Below are positions 44,647-53,850 of a DNA stretch of 64,000 bases, piece after piece; within the stretch, counting starts at the first letter, position 1; every line of letters starts with the position of its first letter. The notes under the pieces are model-generated. The model saw only the letters and a list, made by a program, of their open reading frames with translations, did not search any database and was not told the DNA's origin. A program made the position numbers and the translations under genes. This DNA comes from UBA940 sp045613745 (GTDB taxonomy: Bacteria; Bacteroidota; Bacteroidia; Bacteroidales; Rikenellaceae): the NCBI GenBank assembly GCA_045613745.1, contig JAZLBP010000007.1:138742-202741 (forward strand). Direction: 5' to 3'.

Positions 44647-45672
44647 ATGAAAATCAACAAAAGATTGTTTCTGACGCTGGCACTCGGTGCAGTGCTCGTC
44701 GGATGCGCAAGCAAACAGGAGAAAACCACCACCGAGCAGACCGAGCCCACAAAGGTGCTTGTTAAAACCGAGGCTGCAACTGTTCAAACCGTGGCTCAAA
44801 CCGAGGAGTTCACCGCCAACATCGAGCCCTACAAAAAGAACTATATCACTCCCGCTGTTCAGGGTGTGCGCATCGACCGTATTCTGGTTGACGTGGGCGA
44901 CCGCGTGAAGAAGGGCCAACTGCTTGTTGAGATGGACCCCACCAATTTCAACCAACAACGCGTGAACCTGCAAAACGCACAAGATACCTACGACCGCACC
45001 AAAAAGGTGTTTGAGGTAGGCGGCGTGTCGCAACAACAACTCGACCAAGCGTTGAACAACCTGACCCTGCAAAAAGAGGTCATCAACAACCTCGAGAAGA
45101 ACATCAAACTGCTCTCGCCCATCAACGGTGTTGTTACCGCTCGTAACGACGAGGCAGGCAACTTGTTTGGTAACCAACCCATCCTCCAAGTGATGCAAAT
45201 CGACCGCCTGAAAGTGACCGTAAGCATCTCGGAGCAATTTTATACAGCAGTTAAATTGGGCACTCCCGTTAAGGTTGGCGTGGATATCTTCCCCGGCGAG
45301 GAGTTCGAGGGTAAAGTAACCCTGATTCACCCTGCAATGGACGCTGCAACCCGCACCTTCACCGTTGAGGTTACCATCCCCAACGCCAACGAGCGTCTGC
45401 GCCCTGGTATGTTCTCGCGCTCGACCTTCAATATGGGCAACCGCGAGAGTGTGATGATTTCGGACGTTGCCATCGCACGCCAAGCAGGTACCTCTGAGCG
45501 TTATGCCTTTGTCGAGAAAGACGGTGTGGCAGAGCGTCGCGTGGTTAAACTCGGCCGCCAAGTGGGTGACAAAGTAGAGATTCTGAGCGGTATCGAGGCA
45601 GGCGAAAAGGTTATCGTAACTGGCCTGTCGAAACTCGAACAAGGCACCGCCGTAGAAGTTCAAAACCAATAA
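44647..45672 (+). CDS. RND periplasmic adaptor, lipoprotein
   Basis: A 341-aa membrane-fusion protein. The lipobox VGC puts the lipid on Cys20. A barrel-sandwich lipoyl half-motif (GVRIDRILVDVGDRVKKGQL), a short alpha-hairpin (about 95-150), the second lipoyl half (INGVVTARNDEAGNL) and a beta-barrel domain follow. It links the RND pump to the TolC-like channel; 19 nt and 30 nt separate it from its neighbours. Confidence 0.94.
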   Translation: MKINKRLFLTLALGAVLVGCASKQEKTTTEQTEPTKVLVKTEAATVQTVAQTEEFTANIEPYKKNYITPAVQGVRIDRILVDVGDRVKKGQLLVEMDPTNFNQQRVNLQNAQDTYDRTKKVFEVGGVSQQQLDQALNNLTLQKEVINNLEKNIKLLSPINGVVTARNDEAGNLFGNQPILQVMQIDRLKVTVSISEQFYTAVKLGTPVKVGVDIFPGEEFEGKVTLIHPAMDAATRTFTVEVTIPNANERLRPGMFSRSTFNMGNRESVMISDVAIARQAGTSERYAFVEKDGVAERRVVKLGRQVGDKVEILSGIEAGEKVIVTGLSKLEQGTAVEVQNQ

Positions 45673-45702
45673 GACTTACAACACTCAAACATTCGTTAAA
45701 CA

Positions 45703-48700
45703 ATGAATATTTACGAACAGGCCGTCCGCAAACCGATTTCGACCATACTTATTTTCATAGGTGTGATTATCTTCGGTGTATTCTCGCTGACAAAACTGGC
45801 CATCGACCAATTCCCCGAAATGGAGTTCCCCGCGGTTGCGGTGTTCACCACCTACCCGGGTGCCAATGCCGAGGAGATTGAGACTAACGTAACTCGTATC
45901 CTCGAAGACCAACTCAATACGGTTGATAACCTCGAAAAAATCACCTCTACCTCGTCGGACAACTACTCGATTGTAAACCTTGAATTGGAGTGGGGCTCGG
46001 ACATCACCGAAGCAACCAACGACGTGCGTGACGTGATTAACCGTAGTACCAAACTGCTGCCCGACGGCGCTGAGCAACCTATCGTATTTAAGTTCAGCTC
46101 GTCGATGCAACCCATTATGATTCTCTCGGTTACCGCTAACGAGAGCTACGCTGCACTTAGCAAGGAGCTGGACGACAACCTTGTCAATACCCTTAACCGT
46201 ATCGAGGGTGTGGGTGCTGTGAGCCTTGGTGGTGCTCCCGAGCGCGAAATCCAAGTTAACGTAGATCCCACCAAGTTGGAGGCCTACGGACTGACTGTCG
46301 AGAGCCTTGGACAACTTATCGCTGCCGAGAATGTCAATATCCCCGCAGGTACCATCGACATTGGTAACAACACCTACAATATCAAAGCCGACGCCGAATA
46401 TTCGTCGGGCGAGCAAGTGAGAGATCTTGTTGTGTCGAATGCTGGTGGTCGCACTATCCACCTGACCGACGTGGCCGAGGTGAAAGATACCCTCGAAAAG
46501 GCTACTCAGGATGTGCGTATGAACGGCAACCGATGCGTAACCGTGATTATCCAAAAACAATCGGGTGCAAATACTGTTGAGATTGTTAAGCAGGTACAGG
46601 CTATGTTGCCTTCGATTCTGCAAACTCTCCCTCCCGATGTGCAAATTCACACTGTTTATGAGGGCTCGGAGTCGATTATCGACTCGATTAACTCGCTGAG
46701 TGAGTCTGTAATGTACGCTCTTATCTTTGTGATTTTGGTGGTAATGATGTTCTTGGGCCGCTGGCGTGCAACATTCATCATTGCTCTGACCATCCCTATC
46801 TCGCTGATTACTGCCTTCATCTATCTGTTTGCCACCGGTTCGACACTCAACATCATTTCGTTGTCGTCGCTGTCGATTGCTATCGGTATGGTTGTGGACG
46901 ATGCCATCGTGGTGTTGGAGAACATCTCGACCCACATCGACAAGGGCTCGAAACCGCGTGAGGCTGCTATCTATGGTACCAACGAGGTGTGGTTGTCGGT
47001 TATCGCCACCACTCTGGTAGTTGTGGCTGTGTTTATGCCGCTGACTATGTTGGAGGGTATGATGGGTATTATGTTCAAGGAGCTGGGTTGGATTGTGACC
47101 ATCGTGGTATGTACTTCGACCGCAACTGCTGTGAGTCTGACACCTATGCTGTGTGCCTATATGCTTAAAGCCGATGGCGCAGTGCACGACTACAAAGGCG
47201 CGGGTATCATCTACAAACCCGTCGATAAGTTCCTCGGATGGTTGGACGGCGCTTATGCACGCCTTCTGCACTGGGCAGTACGCCACCGCGCGATTGTGAT
47301 TTGCTCGACAATGGGACTGTTTGCAGTGTCGTTGGTATTGTTGAAATTTGTGCCGATGGAGTTCTTCTCGAAGACCGACTCTGCATCAATCAATGCCACT
47401 GTCAAGTTGGAGCAAAATATCGGTGTTGACTACACCGCCCGCATCGCTCGTCAAATTGATAGCATCATCTACGCAAAATATCCCGAGGTTGACCGCGTGC
47501 AAGCGACCGCTGGTGCAAGCAGCTCGGATAATATGTTTGCGGCAATGAGCGACAACGGTAGCCACATCGTGACCTATCGTCTGAAACTCCCCACAGCCGA
47601 CAAACGTGAGCGTAGCGTATTCGAGATTGCCGACCTGTTGCGTCAAGACCTCGACAGAATCCCCGAGATTCGCGAGTATAGCGTAACTACAGGTAGTAGT
47701 GGCCCTGGCGGCAACAGTAGCCCCATCGAGGTTAAAGTGTTTGGTCACAACATCGAGTTGTCGAATGCCGTGGCTCTTGACCTGAAAGCAAAGATTGCAA
47801 CTCTGAGCGAAACTCGTGACGTTAAACTCTCGCGCGAGGACCTTCGTCCTGAGTACAATGTAGTGTTCGACCGCGATAAACTCGCATACTATGGTGTATC
47901 GAACGCCACCGCTGCCAACTTTGTTCGTAACCGTATCAATGGCTACACTGCATCGAAATATCGCGAGGATGGTGACGAGTACGACATCGTTGTTCGCTAT
48001 GCCGAAGAGCACCGCGAAACCATCAGCGACGTAGAGAATATCACTCTGTATAGCTCGACCACAGGCCGCCCCATCAAACTCAAAGAGGTTGCTACCGTAA
48101 CCGAGGAGTTTGCTGCTCCGAGCATTGAGCGCGAGGACCGCCAACGTATCGTGAAAGTTGAGTCGGATATGGCTCCTGGTGTGGCTCTGGGTCAGGCCGC
48201 AGAGAAAATCCAAGAGATTATCGACGCTTACGATATCCCCGACGGTATCTTCATCGAGCTTGGTGGTGATATTGAGGATATGAACGAGTCGACAGGCGAT
48301 ATGATGATGCTGATGGCACTTATCGTGATTCTGGTGTACATCGTGATGGCAACCCAGTTCGAGAGTTTGAAAATGCCCTTCATCATTATGTTTACCATTC
48401 CGTTTGCGTTCACTGGTGTGTTTGTGGCACTGTGGCTGACTGGCAAACCTCTGTCGATGATTGCACTGATTGGTGCGATTATGCTGGTGGGTATCGTTGT
48501 TAAGAACGGTATCGTGATGGTTGACTTCACCAACCTGCTGTGCGAGCGTGGCGCCAAGGTTATGGACGCTGTTGAGGAGGCTGGTAAGAGCCGTCTGCGC
48601 CCCGTGTTGATGACCTCGCTGACCACCATCTTCGGTATGATTCCTATGGCTATCGGTGTTGGTAACGGTTCGGAGATGTGGCAACCTATGGGTATCGCCA

Positions 48701-48816
48701 TTGTGGGTGGTCTGACCTTCTCGACCCTGCTTACTCTGCTGGTTGTGCCTACCATTTACGCATCGTTCCAAGTTCGCGCCGAGCGCAAAGTCGAAGCTAA
48801 AAAACTTAACAAGTAA
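45703..48816 (+). CDS. RND-family efflux transporter permease
   Basis: A 1037-aa inner-membrane proton-driven pump of the AcrB/MexB superfamily. It has TM1 at residues 12-28, a first large periplasmic loop to about 335, TM2-6 with the proton-relay motif GMVVDDAIVVLEN in TM4, a second periplasmic loop (about 560-860) and TM8-12. The second half has MLVGIVVKNGIVMVDF in TM10. The length is complete. Substrates are not predictable; a broad drug or bile role is inferred. Confidence 0.95.
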   Translation: MNIYEQAVRKPISTILIFIGVIIFGVFSLTKLAIDQFPEMEFPAVAVFTTYPGANAEEIETNVTRILEDQLNTVDNLEKITSTSSDNYSIVNLELEWGSDITEATNDVRDVINRSTKLLPDGAEQPIVFKFSSSMQPIMILSVTANESYAALSKELDDNLVNTLNRIEGVGAVSLGGAPEREIQVNVDPTKLEAYGLTVESLGQLIAAENVNIPAGTIDIGNNTYNIKADAEYSSGEQVRDLVVSNAGGRTIHLTDVAEVKDTLEKATQDVRMNGNRCVTVIIQKQSGANTVEIVKQVQAMLPSILQTLPPDVQIHTVYEGSESIIDSINSLSESVMYALIFVILVVMMFLGRWRATFIIALTIPISLITAFIYLFATGSTLNIISLSSLSIAIGMVVDDAIVVLENISTHIDKGSKPREAAIYGTNEVWLSVIATTLVVVAVFMPLTMLEGMMGIMFKELGWIVTIVVCTSTATAVSLTPMLCAYMLKADGAVHDYKGAGIIYKPVDKFLGWLDGAYARLLHWAVRHRAIVICSTMGLFAVSLVLLKFVPMEFFSKTDSASINATVKLEQNIGVDYTARIARQIDSIIYAKYPEVDRVQATAGASSSDNMFAAMSDNGSHIVTYRLKLPTADKRERSVFEIADLLRQDLDRIPEIREYSVTTGSSGPGGNSSPIEVKVFGHNIELSNAVALDLKAKIATLSETRDVKLSREDLRPEYNVVFDRDKLAYYGVSNATAANFVRNRINGYTASKYREDGDEYDIVVRYAEEHRETISDVENITLYSSTTGRPIKLKEVATVTEEFAAPSIEREDRQRIVKVESDMAPGVALGQAAEKIQEIIDAYDIPDGIFIELGGDIEDMNESTGDMMMLMALIVILVYIVMATQFESLKMPFIIMFTIPFAFTGVFVALWLTGKPLSMIALIGAIMLVGIVVKNGIVMVDFTNLLCERGAKVMDAVEEAGKSRLRPVLMTSLTTIFGMIPMAIGVGNGSEMWQPMGIAIVGGLTFSTLLTLLVVPTIYASFQVRAERKVEAKKLNK

Positions 48817-48822
48817 CCCCCT

Positions 48823-49116
48823 ATGAAAGCAATATTTGTATCGTATAACCAAGCGCTCACCGAGCGCATCAACGACCTTTTGGACGAGTATGGAGTTCGC
48901 GGTTTCACCCGCTGGACTCCGACCGAGGGTCGTGGTAGTTTCACCGGCGAGCCCCACTACGGCAACCACACCTGGCCCGCAATCAACACTTCGGTGTTGG
49001 CCATTGTCGAGGACGAGAAGGTAGCTCCCGTAATGGATGCCATCCGCCGTTTGGACGCCGAAATCGAGAAACAAGGTTGCCGCGCCTTTGTTTGGAACAT
49101 CGAGCAAGCGCTGTAA
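48823..49116 (+). CDS. PII-like protein at the end of the efflux operon
   Basis: A 97-aa cytosolic protein that starts 6 nt after the RND stop. The ferredoxin-like layout MKAIFVSYNQ-helix-strand, a long loop with TPTEGRGSFTGEPHYG in the T-loop position and the closing 'VLAIVEDEKVAPVMDAIRRLD' resemble trimeric PII/CutA-like proteins. The PII uridylylation Tyr and ATP motifs are not clearly conserved. A sensor or modulator of the pump is suggested by position only. Confidence 0.72.
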   Translation: MKAIFVSYNQALTERINDLLDEYGVRGFTRWTPTEGRGSFTGEPHYGNHTWPAINTSVLAIVEDEKVAPVMDAIRRLDAEIEKQGCRAFVWNIEQAL

Positions 49117-49138
49117 TCACACCACCCCACTTTCGGGT

Positions 49139-49180
49139 ACAACAAAGGCTGTCACTGCAATAGTGACAGCCTTTGTTGTT
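49139..49180 (+). terminator. Bidirectional terminator
   Basis: An 18-bp stem (ACAACAAAGG..CACT with AGTG..CCTTTGTTGT) with a GCAAT loop closes the efflux operon. Confidence 0.88.
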
Positions 49181-49241
49181 TTCGGTATATTGAACGAGCA
49201 TTGGCAGCCTCCCGCCTCGTTGCTCGCCCCCACCCTATGTT

Positions 49242-50993
49242 CTATTTCGAGCAGGGTTTGATGTCTTTGATGCGGAGCTGGGGCATTGTGATGCCGCGAT
49301 AGTGGTTCTCGACAATCACATAGCACACATCTACGGGACGGCCACTGCGAATCCATTGGTAGTGTTGCGGTTGTTGGAACGCAATCGACGGAATCGAAGT
49401 GTTGGGTTTCTCCTTCTGCACAAGATCCATTTTGAGGTGCTCGCGCTCGACACCCACCAGCTTTGCGTCGCCTCGGTTGCTCACGCCACAAGTCATAAAT
49501 ACAGGTGCGGTGTTGCCGGGACCGAAGGGTTGGAATTTACACAAGCTGTCGCGGAACGCGGGCGTGATGTCGCTGAACAGCAACTTGGCATCAACATCCA
49601 CTTGGGGAATCAACATCTTGGGGTCGATATTCTCCTCAACATAGCGGTTGAAGCGCTCGGTAAATGCGGGGACATTCTCGGGTTTCATAGTCAGTCCCGC
49701 GGCATACATATGGCCACCGAAGTTCTCCAACAAGTCGGCGCACGATTCAACAGCCTGATAGAGGTCGAAACCGGGAACGCTACGAGCCGAGCCCGTAACA
49801 TAGCCGTTGCTCATTGTCAGCACCACAGTGGGGCGATAGTAGGTCTCGATAAGGCGCGAAGCCACGATACCGACGATACCCTTCATCCACTTGGGATTGT
49901 AGATTACGGTGCTTTTGAGCGCCTTCATCTCGGGGTGGCTCTCGATAAAGTCGTGGGCCTCTTGAGTCACCGAGCGGTCGATGCTCTTGCGCTCGCTGTT
50001 GGCCTCGTCAATCATCTGACCGAAGTCCTCGGCCGAGCTCTCGTCCCTTTCGACCATCAGGTTCACTGCCGAGTGACCTCCCGAATAGGAGTCCTCATCT
50101 ACGCGCATACGACCTGCCGCATTGATACGCGGGCCGATTTTGAACACAATGTCATCGATGGTGATGGTGTGGTTCTCGAGTCCGCAAATCTTGATGATTG
50201 AGGCCAGACCCTTGTTGGGTTTGCTGTTCAATCGTTGCAGACCGTAGTATGCCAGCACACGGTTCTCACCAATCAACGGCACGATGTCCGAAGCGATGCT
50301 CACCGCCACCAAGTCAAGCAGACCCTCGATAGTCGAGAAAGGCATCTCGTGGCGTTTGCAGTAGGCTTGCACAAGTTTGAAACCTACGCCACAGCCCGAC
50401 AACTCCTTGAACGGGTAGTTGCAATCGTTCTGCTTGGAGTCCAGCACCGCCACAGCGTCGGGAATCTCGTCGCCGGGAAGGTGGTGGTCACAGATAATAA
50501 AATCAATTCCTTTTTCTTTGGCATAAGCGACCTTGTCCACCGCTTTGATACCGCAGTCGAGCGTGATAACGAGTTTGACTCCTTTGCGCTCGGCGTATTC
50601 GATACCGCGATACGACACGCCATACCCCTCCGTATAACGGTCGGGTATGTAGAACATCAAGTTGGAGTGACCCAACTTACGCAGGAAAATGTAAACGAGA
50701 GCTACGGCAGTTGTGCCATCCACATCATAGTCACCATAGACCATAATGGGCTCGTTGTTTCTTACAGCCGCACTGATACGCTTGATTGCCTTGTCCATAT
50801 CCTTCATCAGGAACGGATCGTGCAAGTCGGCGAGTTGCGGATTAAAGAATTTCTGCGCCTCTTGTTCCGTCTCTATGCCACGCTGAACGAGGAGGTTGGC
50901 CAGCACAGGTGCAATCCCAAGGGATTGTGCCAGTTGGTTTACCGTCCCCGAGTCCCCTTGTTGCTTGAGGACCCAAGTTTTCTCTATTGGCAT
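49242..50993 (-). CDS. recJ: Single-stranded-DNA exonuclease RecJ
   Basis: A 583-aa 5'-3' ssDNA exonuclease for recombination and mismatch repair. The DHH-phosphoesterase motifs are clear: YGDYDVDGTTA (about residue 82), DCGIKA and CDHHLPGD. The DHHA1 domain has GPRINAAGRM and GSARSVPGFD. The C-terminal OB-like domain ends at about 570. It is the third gene of lipA-lipB-recJ, 6 nt from lipB. Confidence 0.96.
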   Translation of the reverse strand: MPIEKTWVLKQQGDSGTVNQLAQSLGIAPVLANLLVQRGIETEQEAQKFFNPQLADLHDPFLMKDMDKAIKRISAAVRNNEPIMVYGDYDVDGTTAVALVYIFLRKLGHSNLMFYIPDRYTEGYGVSYRGIEYAERKGVKLVITLDCGIKAVDKVAYAKEKGIDFIICDHHLPGDEIPDAVAVLDSKQNDCNYPFKELSGCGVGFKLVQAYCKRHEMPFSTIEGLLDLVAVSIASDIVPLIGENRVLAYYGLQRLNSKPNKGLASIIKICGLENHTITIDDIVFKIGPRINAAGRMRVDEDSYSGGHSAVNLMVERDESSAEDFGQMIDEANSERKSIDRSVTQEAHDFIESHPEMKALKSTVIYNPKWMKGIVGIVASRLIETYYRPTVVLTMSNGYVTGSARSVPGFDLYQAVESCADLLENFGGHMYAAGLTMKPENVPAFTERFNRYVEENIDPKMLIPQVDVDAKLLFSDITPAFRDSLCKFQPFGPGNTAPVFMTCGVSNRGDAKLVGVEREHLKMDLVQKEKPNTSIPSIAFQQPQHYQWIRSGRPVDVCYVIVENHYRGITMPQLRIKDIKPCSK

Positions 50994-50999
50994 AATTTA

Positions 51000-51740
51000 T
51001 CATTTTATAATTTTAATATTCATATTCTTCTCCAAGTGACGGCACAGAGCGCTCTCTGCCTCGTCAATGCGCACTTCGCGGCCTACCTCGGCCGACAACG
51101 ATGTAACACCCCTGTCCACAAAACCGCAGGGATTGATATATCCGAAGTACGACAAATCGGTGGATACGTTGAAACCCAGACCGTGCATTGTCACCCAATG
51201 TGACGAGCGCACGCCAACGGCGCAAATCTTACGCAGGGGTTTGCCTCCACCCTCAATCCATACACCTGTGGCTCCTTCGCTGCGGCGGCCCACAACGCCC
51301 CACTCGGCAATGGTGTCAATGACCGACTGCTCGGCCAGATATATATAGTCGCGCAGGCCCATACCGATGCGCTCCAAATCGAGAATCGGATAGACCACCA
51401 ACTGACCGGGCCCGTGATAAGTAACGTCGCCACCGCGGTCAATCTTATAAAATGTAGCTTTGATTTGTGCCAAAAAGTCGGGATTTACCAACAGATTGTT
51501 TGCGTTTCCGCTCTTGCCCAGCGTATAGACGTGGGGGTGCTGGCACGTAATGAGATATCCTGCATCAACACCTTCGAGGCTGTCACTATCGACAACACTC
51601 CCTGCGGCGTGGCTTTCAGCCACACCTATGCGCGATTTTGTTTTACGCGCCACCAGGCCGTCAAACAGCGTGCGTTGGAGATCCCAACACTCTGCATAAT
51701 CAATCAGGCCCGGTGTCTTGTGCAAGACAGTCGGACTCAT
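51000..51740 (-). CDS. lipB: Octanoyltransferase LipB
   Basis: A 246-aa enzyme that transfers octanoate from ACP to lipoyl domains. The signature RGGDVTYHGPGQLV is present, the catalytic Lys lies in GGKPLRKICAVGV and the catalytic Cys in INPCGFVDRG. A stretch at about 35-55 (ESHAAGSVVDSDSLEG) is longer than in E. coli LipB. It lies 5 nt after lipA. Confidence 0.96.
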   Translation of the reverse strand: MSPTVLHKTPGLIDYAECWDLQRTLFDGLVARKTKSRIGVAESHAAGSVVDSDSLEGVDAGYLITCQHPHVYTLGKSGNANNLLVNPDFLAQIKATFYKIDRGGDVTYHGPGQLVVYPILDLERIGMGLRDYIYLAEQSVIDTIAEWGVVGRRSEGATGVWIEGGGKPLRKICAVGVRSSHWVTMHGLGFNVSTDLSYFGYINPCGFVDRGVTSLSAEVGREVRIDEAESALCRHLEKNMNIKIIK

Positions 51741-51745
51741 TTCAC

Positions 51746-52630
51746 TTACTTTTTAGGCGCACAGCAACCCAAGGCTTGCTCGGCCATATAGGACGAACGA
51801 ACCAGAGGCGCACTTGCTACATATTTAAATCCTAAACTGTAAGCTTGCTGTTTGTACCATTCGAAGGTATCGGGATGAATATACTCAGCCACAGGATAGT
51901 GGTTGAGTGTCGGCCGTAGATATTGGCCCAGCGTGACGATGCTCACGCCGACGTCGGCAAGGTCGCGCAGGGTTTGCACCACCTCGTCTTTGCTTTCGCC
52001 GAGTCCCACCATAATACCACTCTTGGCTGTCGCACCGCTTCGGGCTATGTACTCCAACGTTTGCAGGCTCGTGCGGTATTTCGCGCGAGAACGTACAAGC
52101 GGAGTCAACCTCTCGACGGTTTCGATGTTGTGTCCCACAATGTCGGGTGCCGAGTCGAGGACAATATCCAGCAACTCGCCACGACCGTCAAGGTCGGGAA
52201 TCAACACTTCGATGGTAGTGTCGGGATTCGACTTACGAACAGCGCGCACCGTGTCGGCCCAGAACTGCGCTCCGCCATCGGGCAGGTCGTCGCGAGTCAC
52301 TGAGGTAATGACGGCGTGTCGCAGCCCCATCAGAGCGATGGAACGCGCCACATTTTCGGGTTCGCTGTTGTCAACAGGTAACGGCCTTCCCGTTGCGGTT
52401 GCACAGAACTTACAACTTCGTGTGCAGACATCACCCAAAATCATAAATGTCGCCGTACGGCGGCTCCAGCACTCGGCCTTGTTGGGACATTGCCCGCTAC
52501 CGCAGATGGTGTGAAGTTTATACTTCTCCACAATCTTGGCAACCTCGGCAAACCCCGCGGTGTCGTGAAGTTTGATTTTGAGCCAATCGGGTTTTATTCG
52601 CACGTTAACCTTGTCATTGGTTATAGGCAT
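51746..52630 (-). CDS. lipA: Lipoyl synthase LipA
   Basis: A 294-aa radical-SAM enzyme inserting sulfur into octanoylated proteins. The auxiliary cluster motif is CGSGQCPNKAEC and the SAM cluster motif is CTRSCKFC. The C-terminal Arg-Ser-Ser-Tyr (VRSSYMAEQ) that caps the auxiliary cluster is present. The ATG at 52630 is preferred over one at 52669, which lies upstream of the -7 box. Confidence 0.97.
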   Translation of the reverse strand: MPITNDKVNVRIKPDWLKIKLHDTAGFAEVAKIVEKYKLHTICGSGQCPNKAECWSRRTATFMILGDVCTRSCKFCATATGRPLPVDNSEPENVARSIALMGLRHAVITSVTRDDLPDGGAQFWADTVRAVRKSNPDTTIEVLIPDLDGRGELLDIVLDSAPDIVGHNIETVERLTPLVRSRAKYRTSLQTLEYIARSGATAKSGIMVGLGESKDEVVQTLRDLADVGVSIVTLGQYLRPTLNHYPVAEYIHPDTFEWYKQQAYSLGFKYVASAPLVRSSYMAEQALGCCAPKK

Positions 52631-52658
52631 TTTACAGTTTATATTTTTCCAATTGATG

Positions 52659-52666
52659 CAAAAGTA
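52659..52666 (-). promoter_or_regulatory. -7 box for lipA-lipB-recJ
   Basis: Minus-strand TACTTTTG, 28 nt before the lipA start. Confidence 0.5.
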
Positions 52667-52738
52667 CAATTTTTTTCAAAAATTACAGCATATCTGCCCC
52701 TCTTTTTTCAATATTTTTTGATGCGGCAGATTTTTTAG

Positions 52739-52746
52739 TACCTTTG
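52739..52746 (+). promoter_or_regulatory. -7 box for the exported nuclease gene
   Basis: TACCTTTG with TTG 18 nt upstream, 37 nt before the ATG at 52784. Confidence 0.55.
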
Positions 52747-52783
52747 CTGACGGCGAAGCACCCCGTTGCGCGCCCCTTTGATT

Positions 52784-53719
52784 ATGAATCGAACACTCCG
52801 AATACTGCTGATTGTTGTGCTGTTGCTCTGCGTGACAGCCACCCTTATTTATGCCTCGCCGCGAGGCCGTCGTAAGCTCCGCCGCTCTCGCCGCGCGCAA
52901 ACAGCACTCGTTGAAACACAAGCAGTTAGCAAGTCTGTAAAATCTTTCCTCCCGTGGTACGAGATGCCCATTGCGACACTCACCGACGATCAGGAAATAA
53001 TCACCCACTACACCACAATCGATGGTGAGCGCCGTCGCAATTTCACGATGCTCTACGACCACTCCGACAAACTTTCGCTGTGGGTGGCCTATCCGATGCA
53101 CTCGTGCTACCTTGGAGAGCAGGGACGCACCGATGCGTGGGCTTTCGATCCCTCGCTACCTCAACAAGCGCAGCTCAATATGAAGCGTTCGGGCTTCATC
53201 GACGACAACGGATACTCCTCCTACGACCGCGGCCACCAAATCCCTTCGGCCGACCGCACAGTCAACCACGAGGCCAATGCCGCCACCTTCTATTACTCCA
53301 ATATGACGCCCCAGCAGAGCAGTTTCAATCGCGGTTTGTGGGGCCGACTCGAGGAGTTTGTTCGCGACAACACCCCCGCCACCGACACTCTGTGGGTTGT
53401 TACGGGATGCGTGATGACCACACCCGAGGCGCCCACCCTTCTCAAAGCGGCACACAAGAGTCACGGCGACAGCATATCGGTACCCCGCGCCTACTTCAAG
53501 GTATTGCTCCGCAGCAGTGTCCGCGGCTCCCTTCCCACCGACTCCTCGGCCGAATGTATCGGTTTCTGGATGCCCAATGCCGCCCCAACATCGTCGAAGC
53601 TCACCACCGCCTATGCCGTCAGCATCAACCGCATCGAAGAGCTTACAGGCATCGACTTCTTCCCCGGACTGTCGGACCAAACCGAAGAGCACTTCGATCC
53701 CACCCTCTGGCAGTGGTAA
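52784..53719 (+). CDS. Exported DNA/RNA non-specific endonuclease (NUC/EndoG type)
   Basis: A 311-aa protein. A hydrophobic signal or anchor (residues 5-24) is followed by a very basic stretch (RGRRKLRRSRR). The beta-beta-alpha-metal nuclease domain has the signature YDRGHQIPSADR with the catalytic His, and the Mg-binding Asn lies in ATFYYSNMTPQ. It probably degrades extracellular or periplasmic nucleic acid. A TTG at 52766 would add six residues; the ATG is preferred. Confidence 0.92.
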   Translation: MNRTLRILLIVVLLLCVTATLIYASPRGRRKLRRSRRAQTALVETQAVSKSVKSFLPWYEMPIATLTDDQEIITHYTTIDGERRRNFTMLYDHSDKLSLWVAYPMHSCYLGEQGRTDAWAFDPSLPQQAQLNMKRSGFIDDNGYSSYDRGHQIPSADRTVNHEANAATFYYSNMTPQQSSFNRGLWGRLEEFVRDNTPATDTLWVVTGCVMTTPEAPTLLKAAHKSHGDSISVPRAYFKVLLRSSVRGSLPTDSSAECIGFWMPNAAPTSSKLTTAYAVSINRIEELTGIDFFPGLSDQTEEHFDPTLWQW

Positions 53720-53743
53720 ACAAACGGCACTTGCAACAAACGC

Positions 53744-53776
53744 AAAGAGCGTGTTCACCTTTTTGAGCACGCTCTT
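53744..53776 (+). terminator. Terminator of the nuclease gene
   Basis: AAAGAGCGTG pairs with CACGCTCTTT, followed by TCTTTT. Confidence 0.8.
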
Positions 53777-53795
53777 TTCTTTTGGATTCGGGGAT

Positions 53796-53829
53796 GAAAA
53801 AAGGTGTCGCCCCGAAGGACGACACCTAA
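53796..53829 (-). terminator. Terminator of the BACON/LRR lipoprotein gene
   Basis: Minus strand: GGTGTCG/CGACACC stem with a CCTTCGGGG loop, followed by a run of six T. Confidence 0.85.
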
Positions 53830-53850
53830 TTATCGGATTGGGAGAATTGA

